From Serilophus lunatus (taxonomy: Eukaryota; Chordata; Aves; Passeriformes; Eurylaimidae): a stretch of DNA of 64,000 bases. A program made the translations under genes and the position numbers. Position 1 is the first letter of the stretch. The number at the start of each line of letters is the position of its first letter. The DNA lies in the NCBI GenBank assembly GCA_013399895.1, contig VXBA01003447.1, positions 490,085-554,084 of the forward strand, in the 5' to 3' direction. This document shows, in pieces, positions 12,609 through 25,984 of the stretch. Below the pieces are notes generated by a model that had not been told where the DNA came from, searched no databases, and saw only the letters and a program-made list of their open reading frames with translations.

Positions 12609-12838
12609 TGTTAATCAGAGGATTCAGGTAAGAAAGACTACATACAAGCTTTACAAGTGACAAAATGGAGAAGCTTCTTTATTGCAAATTCATCTGGTTT
12701 TATAGTCCAAAGATTGTTTAGGTTAACCTAGCCAATTAGACAAAAGGAATAACGGTCACATGTCATTGTCCCAGAGCTACAAGACAGTCACAAGGTGATG
12801 TTTACTTACCTAAGAAATTATATCATAGTCTAGACACA
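12609..12838 (-). mobile_element. possible small retroviral LTR, reverse
   Basis: Read on the minus strand, a TATA box (TATAAAA, complement of 12698-12704) is followed 15-20 bases later by a polyadenylation signal (AATAAA, complement of 12678-12683). That compact order is usual in short avian ERVK-type LTRs. The suggested edges are the TG at 12609 and the CA at 12837-12838. I could not find a convincing target-site duplication, so the edges are guesses and the element may be longer to the left. Confidence 0.35.
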
Positions 12839-12877
12839 CTGTATTAATAATTTAATAATGCCACAACTTTGTGATAT

Positions 12878-12960
12878 GGTTTAGTGGACATGGTGGTATT
12901 CCATCAAAGTTGGACTTCATCTTGAAGATCTTTTCCAACATTTATGATTCTATGATTCTG
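12878..12960 (+). mobile_element. CR1 LINE 3' tail, forward
   Basis: About 80 bp of the CR1 3' end remain: TTAGTGGACATGGTGGTATT, then GTTGGACTTCATCTTGAAGA, TCTTTTCCAAC and the terminal ATGATTCTATGATTCTG. Extreme 5' truncation is normal for CR1. Confidence 0.88.
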
Positions 12961-13226
12961 AAGCATATTCTTTGATTGGCTGATTTCCTGCTTGTATCAG
13001 GAAAAGACTTTGCCCATGTCTTTGGAAATTTTCATACCAGCTGAATAGTCAGGTTCCTCAGGACCTTTGAAGGAATAATTTTTCTCTGATATTTCTGTTT
13101 AACCATTTCCTTGCCCATCTGTATTATGTCACTAGAATTCCTTCCACAATGGTCTTCACAGGGAATGGCATAGAGCCCCTTTTCCTGCAGTTATTCTAAC
13201 TTGTACTTGAATCACACTTGTCTCTA

Positions 13227-13343
13227 ACAGAACTATTTAGATTGGAAGAAATGTCATGATCTTGTAGTACAACTTCACACTGTTCAAGCAGGGCCAGCCA
13301 AAGCACGCTGCCCAGGGCTAATCAAGTTGGATTTGAATATTCC
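13227..13343 (-). mobile_element. CR1 LINE, reverse, first part of a split copy
   Basis: Read in reverse, this is the CR1 3' region: ACAGAACTATTTAGATTGGA at the element's 3' end, then CAAGCAGGGCCAGCCAAAGC and CTGCCCAGG. The sequence stops at GAATATTCC, where LTR A begins, and resumes at 14731 exactly where the CR1 text should continue. Confidence 0.85.
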
Positions 13344-14242
13344 TGTTATGGGTTAATGTTGGGGTTTCTCTTAGAGGGTGTTTGTTTTCCTGTAAAACCT
13401 TCTTTTTTTTTCTTCTTTCCTGAGGGGGGAGGTGGGTGAGGATGATCTTGACTCCAGGCAGTGGGGCTGGTACGCATTCGCCATTGGTGGTCATGGCGAG
13501 GGCTGGTCCCTGAGACAGAATGGCAGCAGCAGAAGCTGCACCAGTCCTGTCCTGGCATCTGTGGAGCTGGGGCCGTAACATCGGCTGCTACCCCTGCAAG
13601 CTGTGAGTGGAAAGCAGCGCAGGCAGTGGCGGAGTGGGGGGGCTCCGTGGAGCTCAGCAGCTGTGCCCGTGCTGCCAACAATCACCCCGTGCCGTCACAG
13701 AGAGAGACAGAGCCCCAGGAGAGCGGGAATGGGCACTGGGCCAGCAGCCAGTGTCCCCATAGCACTGGCACTGGCAGGGGCCCTGCTGGCCCCTCTCATA
13801 GTGCCTGTGGCGTGGTGTGGCGTGGGTCTGTGGTGGCGAGCACTGAGGCCCTTTGCAGCCTCATTGTGAGCTGAGAGCGGAGCGTGGTGGGGGCTGCCCG
13901 GCGGCGGCGGCTGGTGCTGCCAGACCCCCTCGTGATAGCGGGGGAGCACGCGATGGCGGTTTCTCCTGGCAGGTGGTGAATGCCCCTGCGGGTGGCACCG
14001 CTGCCAGCCCCAGACCCCTGAGTGGCCTGTGGGCAGTGCTGCTGGTGGATCTTGAGTGCCCATGCTGCTGGTAGGGCAGTGGCAGCGGCCCCTCTTCCCA
14101 GCACACGTGGCGTTTTTGGTGGGAGCCACCATATTGGCCTCATGGCAAGATCTCAGAGAGATGGGCGGTGCCTGTGCCGCCATTCAGTAGGAAGGCAGCA
14201 TGCCCGAAGGGCTGCCTGAGAAAATGCGGGATCGGACATCCC

Positions 14243-14250
14243 ATAAAAAG
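14243..14250 (+). promoter_or_regulatory. TATA-like box of LTR A
   Basis: ATAAAAAG lies 414 bp before the LTR's AATAAA signal and is the best core-promoter candidate in this LTR. A similar TTAAAAAG is found in LTR B at 36165-36172. Confidence 0.5.
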
Positions 14251-14656
14251 CCAGAGGCACGGAAGTTTGGCCCCTTTCCTGGCCTCGTCGTTGTAGAGAG
14301 AGGATTGGCTGCTGCCCCTCCTGGTCCCTCTCGGTTCTCTGAACACATGGCATCATCAAAGTTCAGATAGTAACAGCAGGAGACCACCCAGCAGCAACAC
14401 AAGTGTGGTATCTTCTCTTTGGGTTTCCCCGCGAGGTCCTTTTCACTGTCTTTCTTTTTCAGAGACTTCTAGACTGGGACCAGCACCATCTTCGGGGCGG
14501 CTTTCCCTCCTTCCCTCTGCTCCTCAGCCCACCAACACGCTTGGAGAAGCAGGGGTGTTTCCCCCTTTTTCTTTCTTGCATAATATTGTTAGGGTGTTGT
14601 TTGTGTATTTGGGTAGTGCCTTAGAGGGGTTCCATAGTTTATAGAGCCTCTAGATA

Positions 14657-14662
14657 AATAAA
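14657..14662 (+). terminator. polyadenylation signal of LTR A
   Basis: AATAAA followed by CTGTTTCC, 68 bp before the LTR end. LTR B has the closely similar AATAAACTGTTCCCC at the matching place. Confidence 0.65.
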
Positions 14663-14730
14663 CTGTTTCCTATTGTTTCCTATTAAATCTCTCATAACTT
14701 TTACTGCCCGCTACGGTCCAAACCTGGACA

Positions 14731-15055
14731 ATTGCCAAAAATGGAGACTCCACAACTTCACTGGTCAACCAGTTCCAGCAATTTTTACCATGAACATTTT
14801 ATATTCTAATAATAACTTTTTCTTTCTTGTGTTCAGATGGACTTGTATGTTCTCTAATCTGTTGTTTTTGCTTTTAGTCCTGTCCTTTTGTACCATTGAA
14901 TCGCTCTTCATTCCTTGAACTCAGATATTTGTACACACTGATAAGATCCTACAAACCCTTCTCTTCTTCATGCTGAACAGTCCCACATCTCTCAGCCTGT
15001 CCTAGTATGAGAGTTGCTCTAGACCCTTAATCATCTTCTTGACTTGTTTGCAATT
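14731..15055 (-). mobile_element. CR1 LINE, reverse, second part of a split copy
   Basis: Continues the copy interrupted by LTR A. It reads ATGGAGACTCCACAACTTCA, then CAACCAGTTCCAG, TGATAAGATCCTACAAACCC, CTTCTCTTCTTCATGCTGAA and CAGTCCCACATCTCTCAGCC, the standard order of the reverse-complemented CR1 3' region. Heavily diverged; it fades out near GACTTG at about 15045. Confidence 0.87.
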
Positions 15056-18000
15056 TGCTAATTTTCTTGTCCACTGTTATAATCCCTGTCTGAAAAAAAA
15101 CCCCATGTTTCTAATTGTTTGCTTTTGGAATCAAAACTTGAATAATTTTTTTTTTCCGTGTTTGAGTTTGTAATAAAACCCTTGAAATAGACAGCTACTT
15201 GCATGAAAGAATAATAACAGCAGTACAGGTAAAACAGTGTCCAGATATACGTGGTACATAACCACATTCTGCCAGATTTTATGTTTTAAAGCTAAAATGT
15301 AAAATTGTATATAATTTATTTTAACTATTTGATTACAACATGTCTCTATCAAATATCACATTATTAATGGTAAAAAAATCTTATTAGACTGATAATATTA
15401 GAAAGTAGAGTACTTTAGGATGTTAAGCAGCTAATCACACTTTTCAGGAAAAAAAAAGGAAAGAAAGCATTTTAAAAACCTTGAGGACAGTTTTTTCTTC
15501 CCTGAAGCATCCTAATCTTATTAAACTCACATAATTTAATTAAAACTATTATTCAAATGTGCTATCTTTCCACAGAAAGATGGAATATATCTCTCTTTTT
15601 TTTTTTGCATGGAATGTATTTCTCCAGAATTAACTATTGTACTTGGGTTATGCTGATCAGGTGACTGAACACTGTGCCCAGTTATTGTGTGATCAGCACT
15701 GTGGGATTCATTAGGGATGCACTGTATTTCTACTGGGAAAGCTATTATCACATACCTTAATATACAACGACATCCAGAATAAATGCTTGGCACAGACTGA
15801 CTTCCACAGATTTTGAGAATTATTTGTGCTGTAGATTGGTCATATTCTGGTCAGACTGGTCACTGGAGAACAGCCTATTGTGTACAGTGGACTGCTCTTC
15901 ACCATCAGTTCAAAATCTAAAAATGGACTGATGCCACAGTAGAATAATCAGACAAGAACACCTGCACACCTCTGCTTGCCGTTGCACAGATCCCCCTTGT
16001 TTCTTCATCAGGTTTGGGGTATTAAGAATTGTGCACAGTTAAGAGCTTAGTATAGGAAATTGCACATTGACATTTAAGTTTACTTATGGGCGATCATGGT
16101 CTGTCAAAATAGGAGCATGTGCAATAATCATTTGTAGGAAATACCTATTCTCCAGCTAAGCAGGCTCCCTAATGTATATTCTGCTGGATGAAGGGCAGCT
16201 ACTGCAAACTCCATTCAAAACACACTTCCTTTTCTGAGGTAACTGGAGATGGATATAAGTATCTTGTAACCAGCTCAGCGAGTTCCTGGGGTCTTGGGAA
16301 AGACTTTGAGAAGTGAAATTTCATTGCTCTTGTTTTAGGAGGGGGGAAGGAAGGAAAACTGGCAGATGCTACAAGACTTTAGGAACTATGCTTCCTACAG
16401 CACTTGGTATGATATCAAATCTAACTTGGAATTAATAAATAGAAGTACTTATTGTTTGATATGCTTTACAATTTGTGCCAGCGTGAACTGCTTGAAACAG
16501 TCCTTAACTCTATTCCCTAGGTAATTTGTTTCTTTATCCCTTGCTCTTGAATTCCTCTAAAGGCACAAAATTTCTCTCCAAAACTGTTTCTTCTCTCTAT
16601 TTTGCAATTTTTCAGCTACATGCATTGACCAGCTACGGTTTGGACTAAGAAAATCTCCATGACTGCAACTGTTCCAAGCTACAGATTTATAGGGAATTTA
16701 AAAGAAACATAAATATACACTTGTACACATATTTAATATTTATCATGACTTGTATGTCAGCACCTCAATCAGTACTGCTTCCCTTCCACTCTACTACATG
16801 CCTAGAAGTTTTTCACAGCTGTCTTGTTATGGCTTCACTGAAAAGGTTCATCAGTTGTCATGGCCAGCTCACATTGTAACAGAGTTTAAAGAAACTATTT
16901 AGTATTTACATTTCTGTATTCAAAATGGTGGTGTTTTCTTTCAGTGTCTGATGCAAAACACTCAAAAGAATTCCCAGGAAAAATAAAGTCCTGGTAATAA
17001 TAAATAACTGCCCACCAGAAATTGGCATTTGGCATTGCAAATAGTTTGCAGAAAGTTGCTTTTTTCTCCAGTGCAAAAGGCTTTCAGTATTTTCATCTCT
17101 GTCTTTGGAACATGCCACATGAATTCTTGTACTTTACCTTTGAAAAAGTCACTACTTCGTGTAAGTTGGTATCAGAGCTCCTGAGTAGCATTCATACATC
17201 CCCTCCTCCCCTCTCCCTTCCTTTGTTGCCTGAAGCAGATGAGATAAAAAATAACACAAACATGCTATTTGCAGAGGTGAAGGAAGAGTGCAGCTTTACT
17301 GGTGAAGTCTGTGATCCAAAAGAGAAAAATCATAACAATCTTCCCATTTTTACAACATATTGAGCACCCATCGCCCATTCTATCCAATTAAAGTCCATCT
17401 TACTTCTATGTTACCCCAACATCCAACAGAATTGTCCCTTATTACTTAACCCTACCTTATGCCCAGCCTCTCGTAGGCCTGGAAGCCTAACTCTGTGTTT
17501 TGTCTTGTACCCCACTTATCTACACACAAGAATGCAAACACACAGGAACACAGGCTCTTCTAGCTCTTAATATTCCAAGTTATCCAGACACCTAGCTAAA
17601 GTGAATTCTCCAAAATATTAAGCATACCCTTTAAGGCATCACCTTCCTTTGTTTTTTTCCAGAGCTATTTAATAAAACAAAAATTTTATTGTTTTATTTC
17701 AGTGGAAGTTTGGAAAATAAATACGCAGATTTGTGTTTTCCTTCATTGATCAGGCCTGTTCTCTACTCAGAGCAAATCTTTGCAGAGAATAATTAATGCC
17801 TTGTGTGGGATTCAACCACCTGCTTAGATTTCCAAGCTAGCAGTAGGGTTTTTTTCCTCATAGGCTCAATTCTCAGGTTCTGATTTTATTTCTAAAGAGG
17901 TTCTGAGAATATCTGGAGAAGATTATGAGCTATCCAAAACTCTTTCCTTATGCATGAAACCAGCCCACTTGACAGTAAAAGACTTCAAAGATGGAAAATT

Positions 18001-21000
18001 GAGTCAACAAATCATGTTTCACTCCCAGGAGTGAAAGGAATCCGTTTTTCTCAGGCTAGTCTTACAGTAATCCTTCTTTGAAAGTTCCTTACTGGATAAA
18101 TGAGCAAAAGATATATTTTGACAAAGAATATTAGCTACAAAAAATGCTATGAAGTGTGACTCATTACTGTATTAAGTGCTTTAGCACTGGCCAAAATATA
18201 TAAAAGAAATACCTGTGCATTATATGCTGATCCTTGGAAACAGTCAGTTGAAATTCGGAAATGCAGCAGGAAAGTTGACAAAATAGTCAATGTTCTTCAA
18301 TGGTAACATTTCCTAAGTATGCTATTTATCAAGCGACTTAAGACATCAAAGAATAAAGATGATGTCAATTCACAGGAAACTCAGTCTAAGAAAAATGCAA
18401 ATATAACACAGACTATATTAACACAGACACACACCTTCACTTTGAAGACAAAAGTACACACTATGAATGATAAAACAGAAGAGTTTGAGTGATATATAGT
18501 GACTCACAAGTGGGCTTCATGTATTGCAAAGATTTCAATTTCATATATACACTCTTTTGTTCTCTGGGTTGACACAGATATTCTTGAGAGAGAAAACTTT
18601 TTTTTTTAATTGTTGGCAAGTTTTGATTTTTACAGTCTATTGGAATATGTGTGTACTATTGCCATCTGAAAATAAATTACTACAGCTTATGAAAAACAGT
18701 ATGTTATTTATAGAGTTTGGTTGAGGTAGGTACTCCTGTACAATGTCGTATGTCATCTCCAAAATCCAATATGACACTAGACTCTAGTGATTCAAATTGA
18801 CAACATTAGTAATTATTTGCAACCACCCAGAATCCATCAACATTTCATGCACAGAAATCAGAGTTATAAAAACATGCCTACAGGCAGAGTCAGGTGAGTC
18901 TTTACTTAACTGAGATAATATAGGACTGATAGATTTTGCAAACTTTCTTGTAGAGAAAATAAAAGGAGGATCTGGAGGGAGTTTTAAGAATTATATGTTT
19001 GGGACTCAGAGAGGTTCTTTCTAAATGTATTGCTGAAAAGAGTGAGCACAAAGTGAGAGGAATAACTTTCTGCTACTCTAGTAGCGGAATAAAAAAAGCA
19101 CATCAGTTACATATAAATAACAACAGATCCATCTCTTTGTTATAAGTTTTAGTCTATAGTCACTTTGCATTCACTTTTCTAGTTTAGGCATTTTGCTTTT
19201 TAAAATTTATTCTGTTCTGATTGGTAATTACAGGTCTGGTATATGCAATGGCAGCTGGAAGCACTTCTCGGGCTTGTTGTGTCTGAAAGGTAGTTTTCTC
19301 CAGCTGCATATTAACATATGATCTCTCATTAAATTGTACCAAAAAGGATAAACACTGATCAAAGACATCTGTCAACACTTAAAAGGTCCTATCTTTCTAA
19401 CTTCATTTAACATTCAGTGTAATGACAATAATACAAATGAATTTGTGGGGTATCCAGCACCTTTTAAATAGGCGCTGCATTGTAATTTAATGTTAATTAG
19501 TGGACATGTTGGTATATAAAATCCACACTGCACTGATATTCTATATGCAGGAAATAACCATGGGAAATTTGGTCTTTTGAGCTGGTTACTTATTATAGGA
19601 GCTCTTGTAATGTAAATAAATTCTTTTGGGACCATAAAAAACCAGAATGCATGAACAAGAGTAACAGATGATTTAACTAGCATAACGTTCAGAATACAGA
19701 TGAAGAATACAAATATACCGCTTGCTTGAACACAGATCAATTTTACTTAAAGAGTACAAAACCCAGTGAATTCAGGACTGAAGTGTGTTTATCAGGACAG
19801 ATAATAAGAGGAAATGGAAATGATCTTAAGAAGATTATGGAAAGGTCTTTAGTCTCATGACAAATCTTATAGAGTTCATTTTTGAACTAAAATAAAGAAT
19901 ACTTGGCCTCCTAAGAAAGAAAAATTTTGGAGGTATTCTATATTACCATGTTCCACTCCACTGAGGTATTCAAAGGTTCTAAAGTCCTAGTGTGACTAAT
20001 CTAAACATTGTACCAGACTACATCTTTTTTATTCCATATTATGCAAGAGTCCACCTAGCCTTAGATACCTGCTGGGAACTGTGAATCTTGCTTTTAGAAG
20101 AGAGAGATAGCATACAAGTAAGATCAAGTCAAGGAGTAACTGGAGGAGCAGAAATGCTGTAGGGTATTCATTCCTTAGGTGGAGTGGCCTGACATGCTGT
20201 ACGCCCAGTGACAGAATTTTCATGTAGCCAATAGGAATTTACTTTTCCCATATACCAGAATTTTTGTAACATTACTTAAAGCCTCATGCTGTATTATCTT
20301 ACGGTTTCCTTTTTTATCATTCATTAAATATATGCTGTTACTTTTACAAATTGGATGTTTCCAAATGCATATAATACACGTGGGGACAGAGTTTGTGCCT
20401 TCCCTTGCTGCCTCTGAAAAAATCTCTGTCTACAAATGACTGTTAGAGGCGTACACATATGTCTAGCAGAGACCTGAACTTGACATCAGAAACTGGTTCC
20501 CAACCAACCTAGAATACCTAAGTGGTCTCTAGCCAGCTTGGGGCTCAGCAGTTAGTTTTCTCAAACCATGCTGGATTATTAAATAAGACAAAGGACACAC
20601 GTTTTCCACTCTAATGGAGATTTTCTTTCTATTTAGTTTCTAAAGCATATTATATATTGTCTCTATTGTAATTCAGACTAAATCCTGTTTGTCCATTTCT
20701 TTCTTCTTTATGGAACAAAAAATACTTTATTAAGTTTTCAGCTTTTATTGGTACTTACTAAGCACTCCTGCTTTGTACACCCAATGAGATATAGCTAATG
20801 ATACATTTGCAGGCTATAAATGCATAATAATATGGATATTTTTTCTCCTTTTTGACACTTCCTGTGAAAAACCCCAAAAAAACTTATGGTCAGTCATTTT
20901 CAAACTATCAGGACCGGCAGAAAGATTAGATAGTACAACCTTAATTTAATTCCAAGTCTAGAATCTATTGTGTTTTAGTAACTAGATGTATTTAATAACT

Positions 21001-24000
21001 AGCTGTATTTGGCTTCTCTGGTTTATGAAATATATTTAACCTCTAAACAGGCTTATGACCTCTTTCTCTACTGAGATCTTGCATAACTAGTAAAACAGTT
21101 GACATTATTCCTGGGCAATATCAAAAAAGATCCGTGGCCATATATTAAAATATATTAAATAATTGTTTCAAATAACTTCAGTATTTACATCCAAATAAAA
21201 GTCTACAAATGCATCCTGGGGCTCTGAAAGATGCTATCAAATGGCTCACAGAGAGATGCTGTGGATCTCAACTTAAAGTCATGCTGTCTGGCCAAGTGCC
21301 TTTCCTGAACTCTTTTCTCTCCACAGATTTACTCCACCATCAGTGATTATGCGCTTAAAGAGATACAAAAGCAACAGGCCAGAGAAGTAGGCTCACACAT
21401 TCAGGATGGTCTACTCAGATAATTATAACACAAATTGCTGGATGGGGCTCAAACAGTTTATCTTTTAATACAATATTGATAGACAAAAGGGTATTTAAGC
21501 AAACCTCTTGAAAGATAAATGATATAAAGTTACTGTAAGGTACTTAGTCTTTGTCAGTTAACAGGAAAATTCCAAGTAACACTTTTTTACAGGTGTTTTT
21601 TTTTGTTTGTTTTTTTGTAAATAAAAAATGAAGTTTAGCCTGAAGGAAAAAACACAACAGTATGGGAATTAAAAAATACTCTGCTCTGCCTAGCTAAACA
21701 AATTTTAATAATTTAATTTTTTTTTTCTTTCGAGGCTCTAAGAAAGTAGATAGACTTTCAACCAAGGGAGAACAAATTTTAAAATGTAGGAGTCATGACT
21801 GTTTCTTGAGACATGCGCCTCAAAAGATAAAGGTGAGACAAAATGGCTTGATATGAGAGCTGGTCTGTTCCTTTTTGAGTTTATGAGCATGAAGATTATT
21901 GTACTGTCACATTCTTCCAGGGCTAGGTCTTACAGCATTTTGGGAAAGATTTAGTGTTTCGGATGCAGAGTTAGATGCTACAGATACAGGGACTGTGGGA
22001 CAAGCTTGAATTGAGGAATTACATGAGGGAGACTATAAAATGCTAGACTTGCGAAAGTTAGTAGAAATCATTACAGGCAGGTTTTTGAGCTTCTGTAGAA
22101 ACTTGCATACTGTGGTTCTTTTTTTGGTACTAAAATCACTTACACTAGGTTTAAATTTTGCCTGAAGTATCAGCATGTGCTGACCATGTTGGCACATAGT
22201 CCAATATTCATTTATGAAAAGACAATGCATCTTCTGATTCTTCATATCTTTACTAATCAGTTATGCTTCTGGAAAATTAGACTATTTTTCAAACCAATAA
22301 AAAGATATGTTGCAAACAGACACATTTTTAGCTACGTCTTTGGCCAAAATTTCTGACATACTTTTGGGACACATATACTGCTCTACAGAAGCTTTAATTA
22401 CAGGGTAGCTGGCTGGACAATTACTGTGAGTTTCCCATCTGTGACATTTTCAGCTCACATGTCTGCTCTACAAACAAACTTGCTGCTTTGTTTTCATACA
22501 CTATGCTTGTGCAAAAGATTGTTTTACTAGATCCCAAAAGTGTTACCAAGGGGCAGAATTTAAAAACTTCAATATTACATCAGAGGAACCAGCTGTTTGC
22601 ATCAGCTATGGTATAGCATCTAAGAACTTTGGGTAGTCATATGGTTAATTTATGAATTCCACTGTATAAAATACATGACTCATAGAGTCTTATGGTGCAC
22701 GCTGGTAGATATAATGGCTTTGTAACTCATGTAGTGTTTGTAAGGAGAGTTCAGAAGTGTTGTGGTTCAGTCAGCTGTTGGCCAGATGTATTATTGTCAT
22801 TACCTTTGGCATAATAATTGTAACATAATAAATCTAACTTCTTTGTCTTACAAATATCATAGTTCTTCATAGATGGAAGCACTGCATTGATATTGGCATG
22901 GGAAGTTAGTATCCACAGGAGTAAGTATCTTCTTTTATTTTGAAGATTCCAGCTTTTTCAATGATTATGTGCAGCTTTGTTTCACCCTCTTTTCTTCTAG
23001 CTAATTAGCAGTCTGACCTTCCCTCAGAACCTTGTTGTTTTTCTCTACTGAGAGCCATCATCTTTCTTATTATAATCCAGTGTGTCTGTAGCTAAAATAA
23101 AGAAGACAGTCATTCATTGATGGCACACAAACACTAAAAATGCTAAACCAATTGTTTTAAAATTTAAAGGAGTAATGATTCACTGAGACGCATTATTAAT
23201 AAGCATAAATTATTGAGTTGGCTCAATAGTGCACCTACAGTTTAAAGATGGGCTCATGGTCCCTTGAGAGGGGCTGTGGTCCCATGTAGAAATGTGCTCT
23301 GCCAGCTGGCCAAGCAGAACTGTTGTGTCAGCTGCAACATCAGAGATACCTATGCCAGGCTATAGGAGAGCAAGCAGGAGGCAGCGGACCATGTGTGCTT
23401 GCAAATGCACAGTGTACATGTGGGGAAAAACCTGAGAAAAAAGTTACACTTATTTCTGAGGAATTGGAAAAAGACAACCTAGTAATAGTAATTCCATTTA
23501 ATGGAAATGAAATTAACATAAACTAATATTTTCTGTGTCTGTGCCTCTGTCTTTTTTTTTTTTTTTTGTTTCCTCCCTTATAAATAGTTTTATGTATCTA
23601 CTTACCTTACTACCTCTGTCCTGTTGATACAATTAAGCACTGAGAAATGTATTGTGCTTCTGCAGTGTTCTATGCATGAAACTAGTCTAAATTGCACACT
23701 CTTTATGCAATTTCTCTAAGAAACAGTTTGGACTCTGTTAGGATGAAATTCTGCCCCAGATGAAATCAATTGGATTGCTTATTCTTATTATAATGAAGTT
23801 GAGAATTTACCAAGAATTGTTTCCTTTCAGTAGCAAGAGTTATTGAAAAGGAGTTTATAGATAATGATTCAGAAGATGAATGGGCCTGATCTATATGTCA
23901 TATTTAGACATAATCTTTACAGAAGCGGTAGACATTATGCTCAACCTAGGATGGGTTAGTAATTTATAATTTCAAGTCATACCTTTCAAATATCACTGGG

Positions 24001-25984
24001 ATAAAAAAAAATAATGTTTTAGATTGTTAGATCATTAGCTTCCTACTTATTTTCCATATTAATATGAAGTCCCTTAGCTTCTAAAGAGAAACAAGGAGCA
24101 ATCAGAAACTCAAAATTATGTAATTGAAGGTGTGGTTTCCTTGATGCACTTGGAATGAGTTCCACAAGGTGTGCTATTCTCTAAATGCATGGTATTCTTC
24201 AGTCCTCCATTTTGCCCAGACACAACACCTAACAATCGACCTCCAGAACAGAGAAAAGCTGACCGTTAGATGTGTTTCAGGTTTCAATAACTTTTTGGAA
24301 ACCTCTGCTGTAATCATGTATAGTTTTACAACCATTAATGCATGAAATTCAGTCCTCTGAGCAGTATCTCATTTTCATTTGCAAACAAATTTCACTAGCT
24401 ACCGAAATCATTTTAAGTTTACATGGATGTGGCTGAATTGACCTAAAAATACACATCTAGTTTGTTGCAGTAAGAGACAGATGCTTTGCTTTCTGCTTTG
24501 ACATGTCACCTACGAAGCTGGAATATTTTTGATGATGTAAGGATTATTATGATGATGCATTTTGTTGCATCACATAGACATTAAAGCAGAATATAAGGTG
24601 CAACAGACTATAAATCTCTTCTCTATATTGCTTAGCTATGCATCTAGTTGTATTGAAAGCAGCAAATATTGATTATAGGTTAAAGACAATTAAAATAATG
24701 GACCAGAAACTGCCAAAGTATTCTTGGCACTGACAGCATTTACCACATGAGCAATGACTCTCAACTTTAATGAGCAACCATATTTTTCAGGAATAAGCAT
24801 TTAATATTCACTCAATTCTATTCTAAAGGACAGAATTTTTATAAAATTTGTGAACAAACTAATTTTTAAAGAGTTTAAAAAAAAGGATAACAGGGGAATT
24901 AAGTACAGCTGAAAATGATTCAGTATAAAGGAATCACAGAGCTACTAGATTATAATGCATCATAAGAGAAGAGAGCCTGTCTCAGGCTACTTGTCTCAGG
25001 ACAACAGTATACATAGCTAAGGCAGCTTTTTCATTTTTGTTGCGTCTGTACTCAGGCTAGCCCTAACAAGCACGAGCCAAGGCTTTTAGCTGAGCTTGCT
25101 GTCAGCACAACTAGTTGCACAGCTAAAAGTGGCTTTGTCACAATCCTTTGGGTGGCAAAAAGTTGAACTGCCTTAGCATAAACTGGAAAGAAAGTTTTGG
25201 TTCTAAGAACTGCAATTTTTCCCTACCTTCTCCTCTAATTCAAGAAAGAACTCTGCCAGAGCCACACATTATTCAGTCTGCATGCCCATGTGCTAAGGAG
25301 GCCACATCACCTGTGCTAGCTAAAATGTGAAAGCAACCATAGGGTCATGTCATTATTTTTTCCACTTCCACTCCAGGTATGTGGGGCAGGCACGTGCCTT
25401 AAAGTGTCACTTTTTTCATCCTGACTTGCTGCCAGACTATGCCAGTTAGGAGGGAGAAAGAAAGGAACAAACTGCACATCATTAGACCTCCTGAGCATTG
25501 TTGCAAGTATACACAGTGGGCCACCACCAGGTTTTTACAGAACTGACCTCCTTAAATTATGACCTGTTGCTAAAGCTCTAGAGCAAACTCAAAGAGAGAT
25601 AAGCAGACACTCATATAGTCTTAGTTTTGCTCCACTGAGGATATCAATGTTGTAGAGAAAGGAGAAAGACAGAGAAGAAAGAGAAAATGCTTATGAAAAA
25701 TGCATTCTTTGTGAGGTATATTTAAATGCATGTTGTCTCATAATTAATTATCTTTCTACCATGGAAGAGGGGCTTGTATCTTGACTATTTTCCCTGTGTT
25801 ATGGTAGTGCATGAACAGGACCAGTTTCAGCAGTTTTGAAGCCCTGTTGAATACAGATCCAAGATTTTACAGCTTCCATTCAAGTACCCCAGAGGATGCA
25901 TTTTACGAAATTTCACGAGTATTCCTCCTATCTTTTTGCAGCCTATCTATATCTTCTTGGAAGACCAGTAGATCATACCTGGAT
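15056..25984. other. unique AT-rich non-coding DNA, about 11 kb
   Basis: No repeat copy with recognisable ends and no convincing gene. It includes a T16 run at 23552-23567 and several T-rich tracts (18599-18609, 21595-21617, 21717-21729). One 89-bp stretch (17072-17160) has a strong acceptor (TTGCTTTTTTCTCCAG) and a GTAAGT donor, but its peptide lacks any familiar feature, so I do not call it an exon. Confidence 0.5.
23552..23567. repeat. poly-T run (16)
   Basis: Sixteen consecutive T. It could be the poly-A of a reverse-inserted processed transcript, but the sequence to its right shows no gene-like content and no flanking duplication was found. Confidence 0.9.

Larger units (their letters stand above)
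13344..14730 (+). mobile_element. solo LTR A, ERVL-like, inserted in CR1
   Basis: A 1387-bp LTR beginning TGTTATGGGTTAATG and ending CCAAACCTGGACA. It is flanked by 5-bp copies of the target, ATTCC (13339-13343) and ATTGC (14731-14735), one base diverged. The reverse CR1 reads continuously across the two flanks, which fixes both edges. It is much richer in GC than its surroundings, with a CGGCGG-rich core near 13900. A TATA-like box ATAAAAAG (14243-14250) and a polyadenylation signal AATAAA (14657-14662) give the direction. No retroviral genes accompany it, so it is a solo LTR left by recombination. It shares ends and orientation with LTRs B and C. The open frames inside it are GC-driven and not coding. 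The 5-bp duplication fits ERVL-class integration. Confidence 0.9.

Noticed and set aside
13461..14359. Many overlapping open frames of 64-162 codons on both strands
   Set aside because: All lie in the GC-rich core of LTR A, where stop codons are rare by composition; no family motif is visible.
17072..17160. 89-bp stretch with strong acceptor and GTAAGT donor
   Set aside because: Peptide is not distinctive and no phase-compatible neighbour was found; such pairs are expected by chance in 64 kb.
18851..18893. Short stretch before a perfect CAG|GTGAGT donor
   Set aside because: About 40 bp with only one open frame and a poor acceptor.
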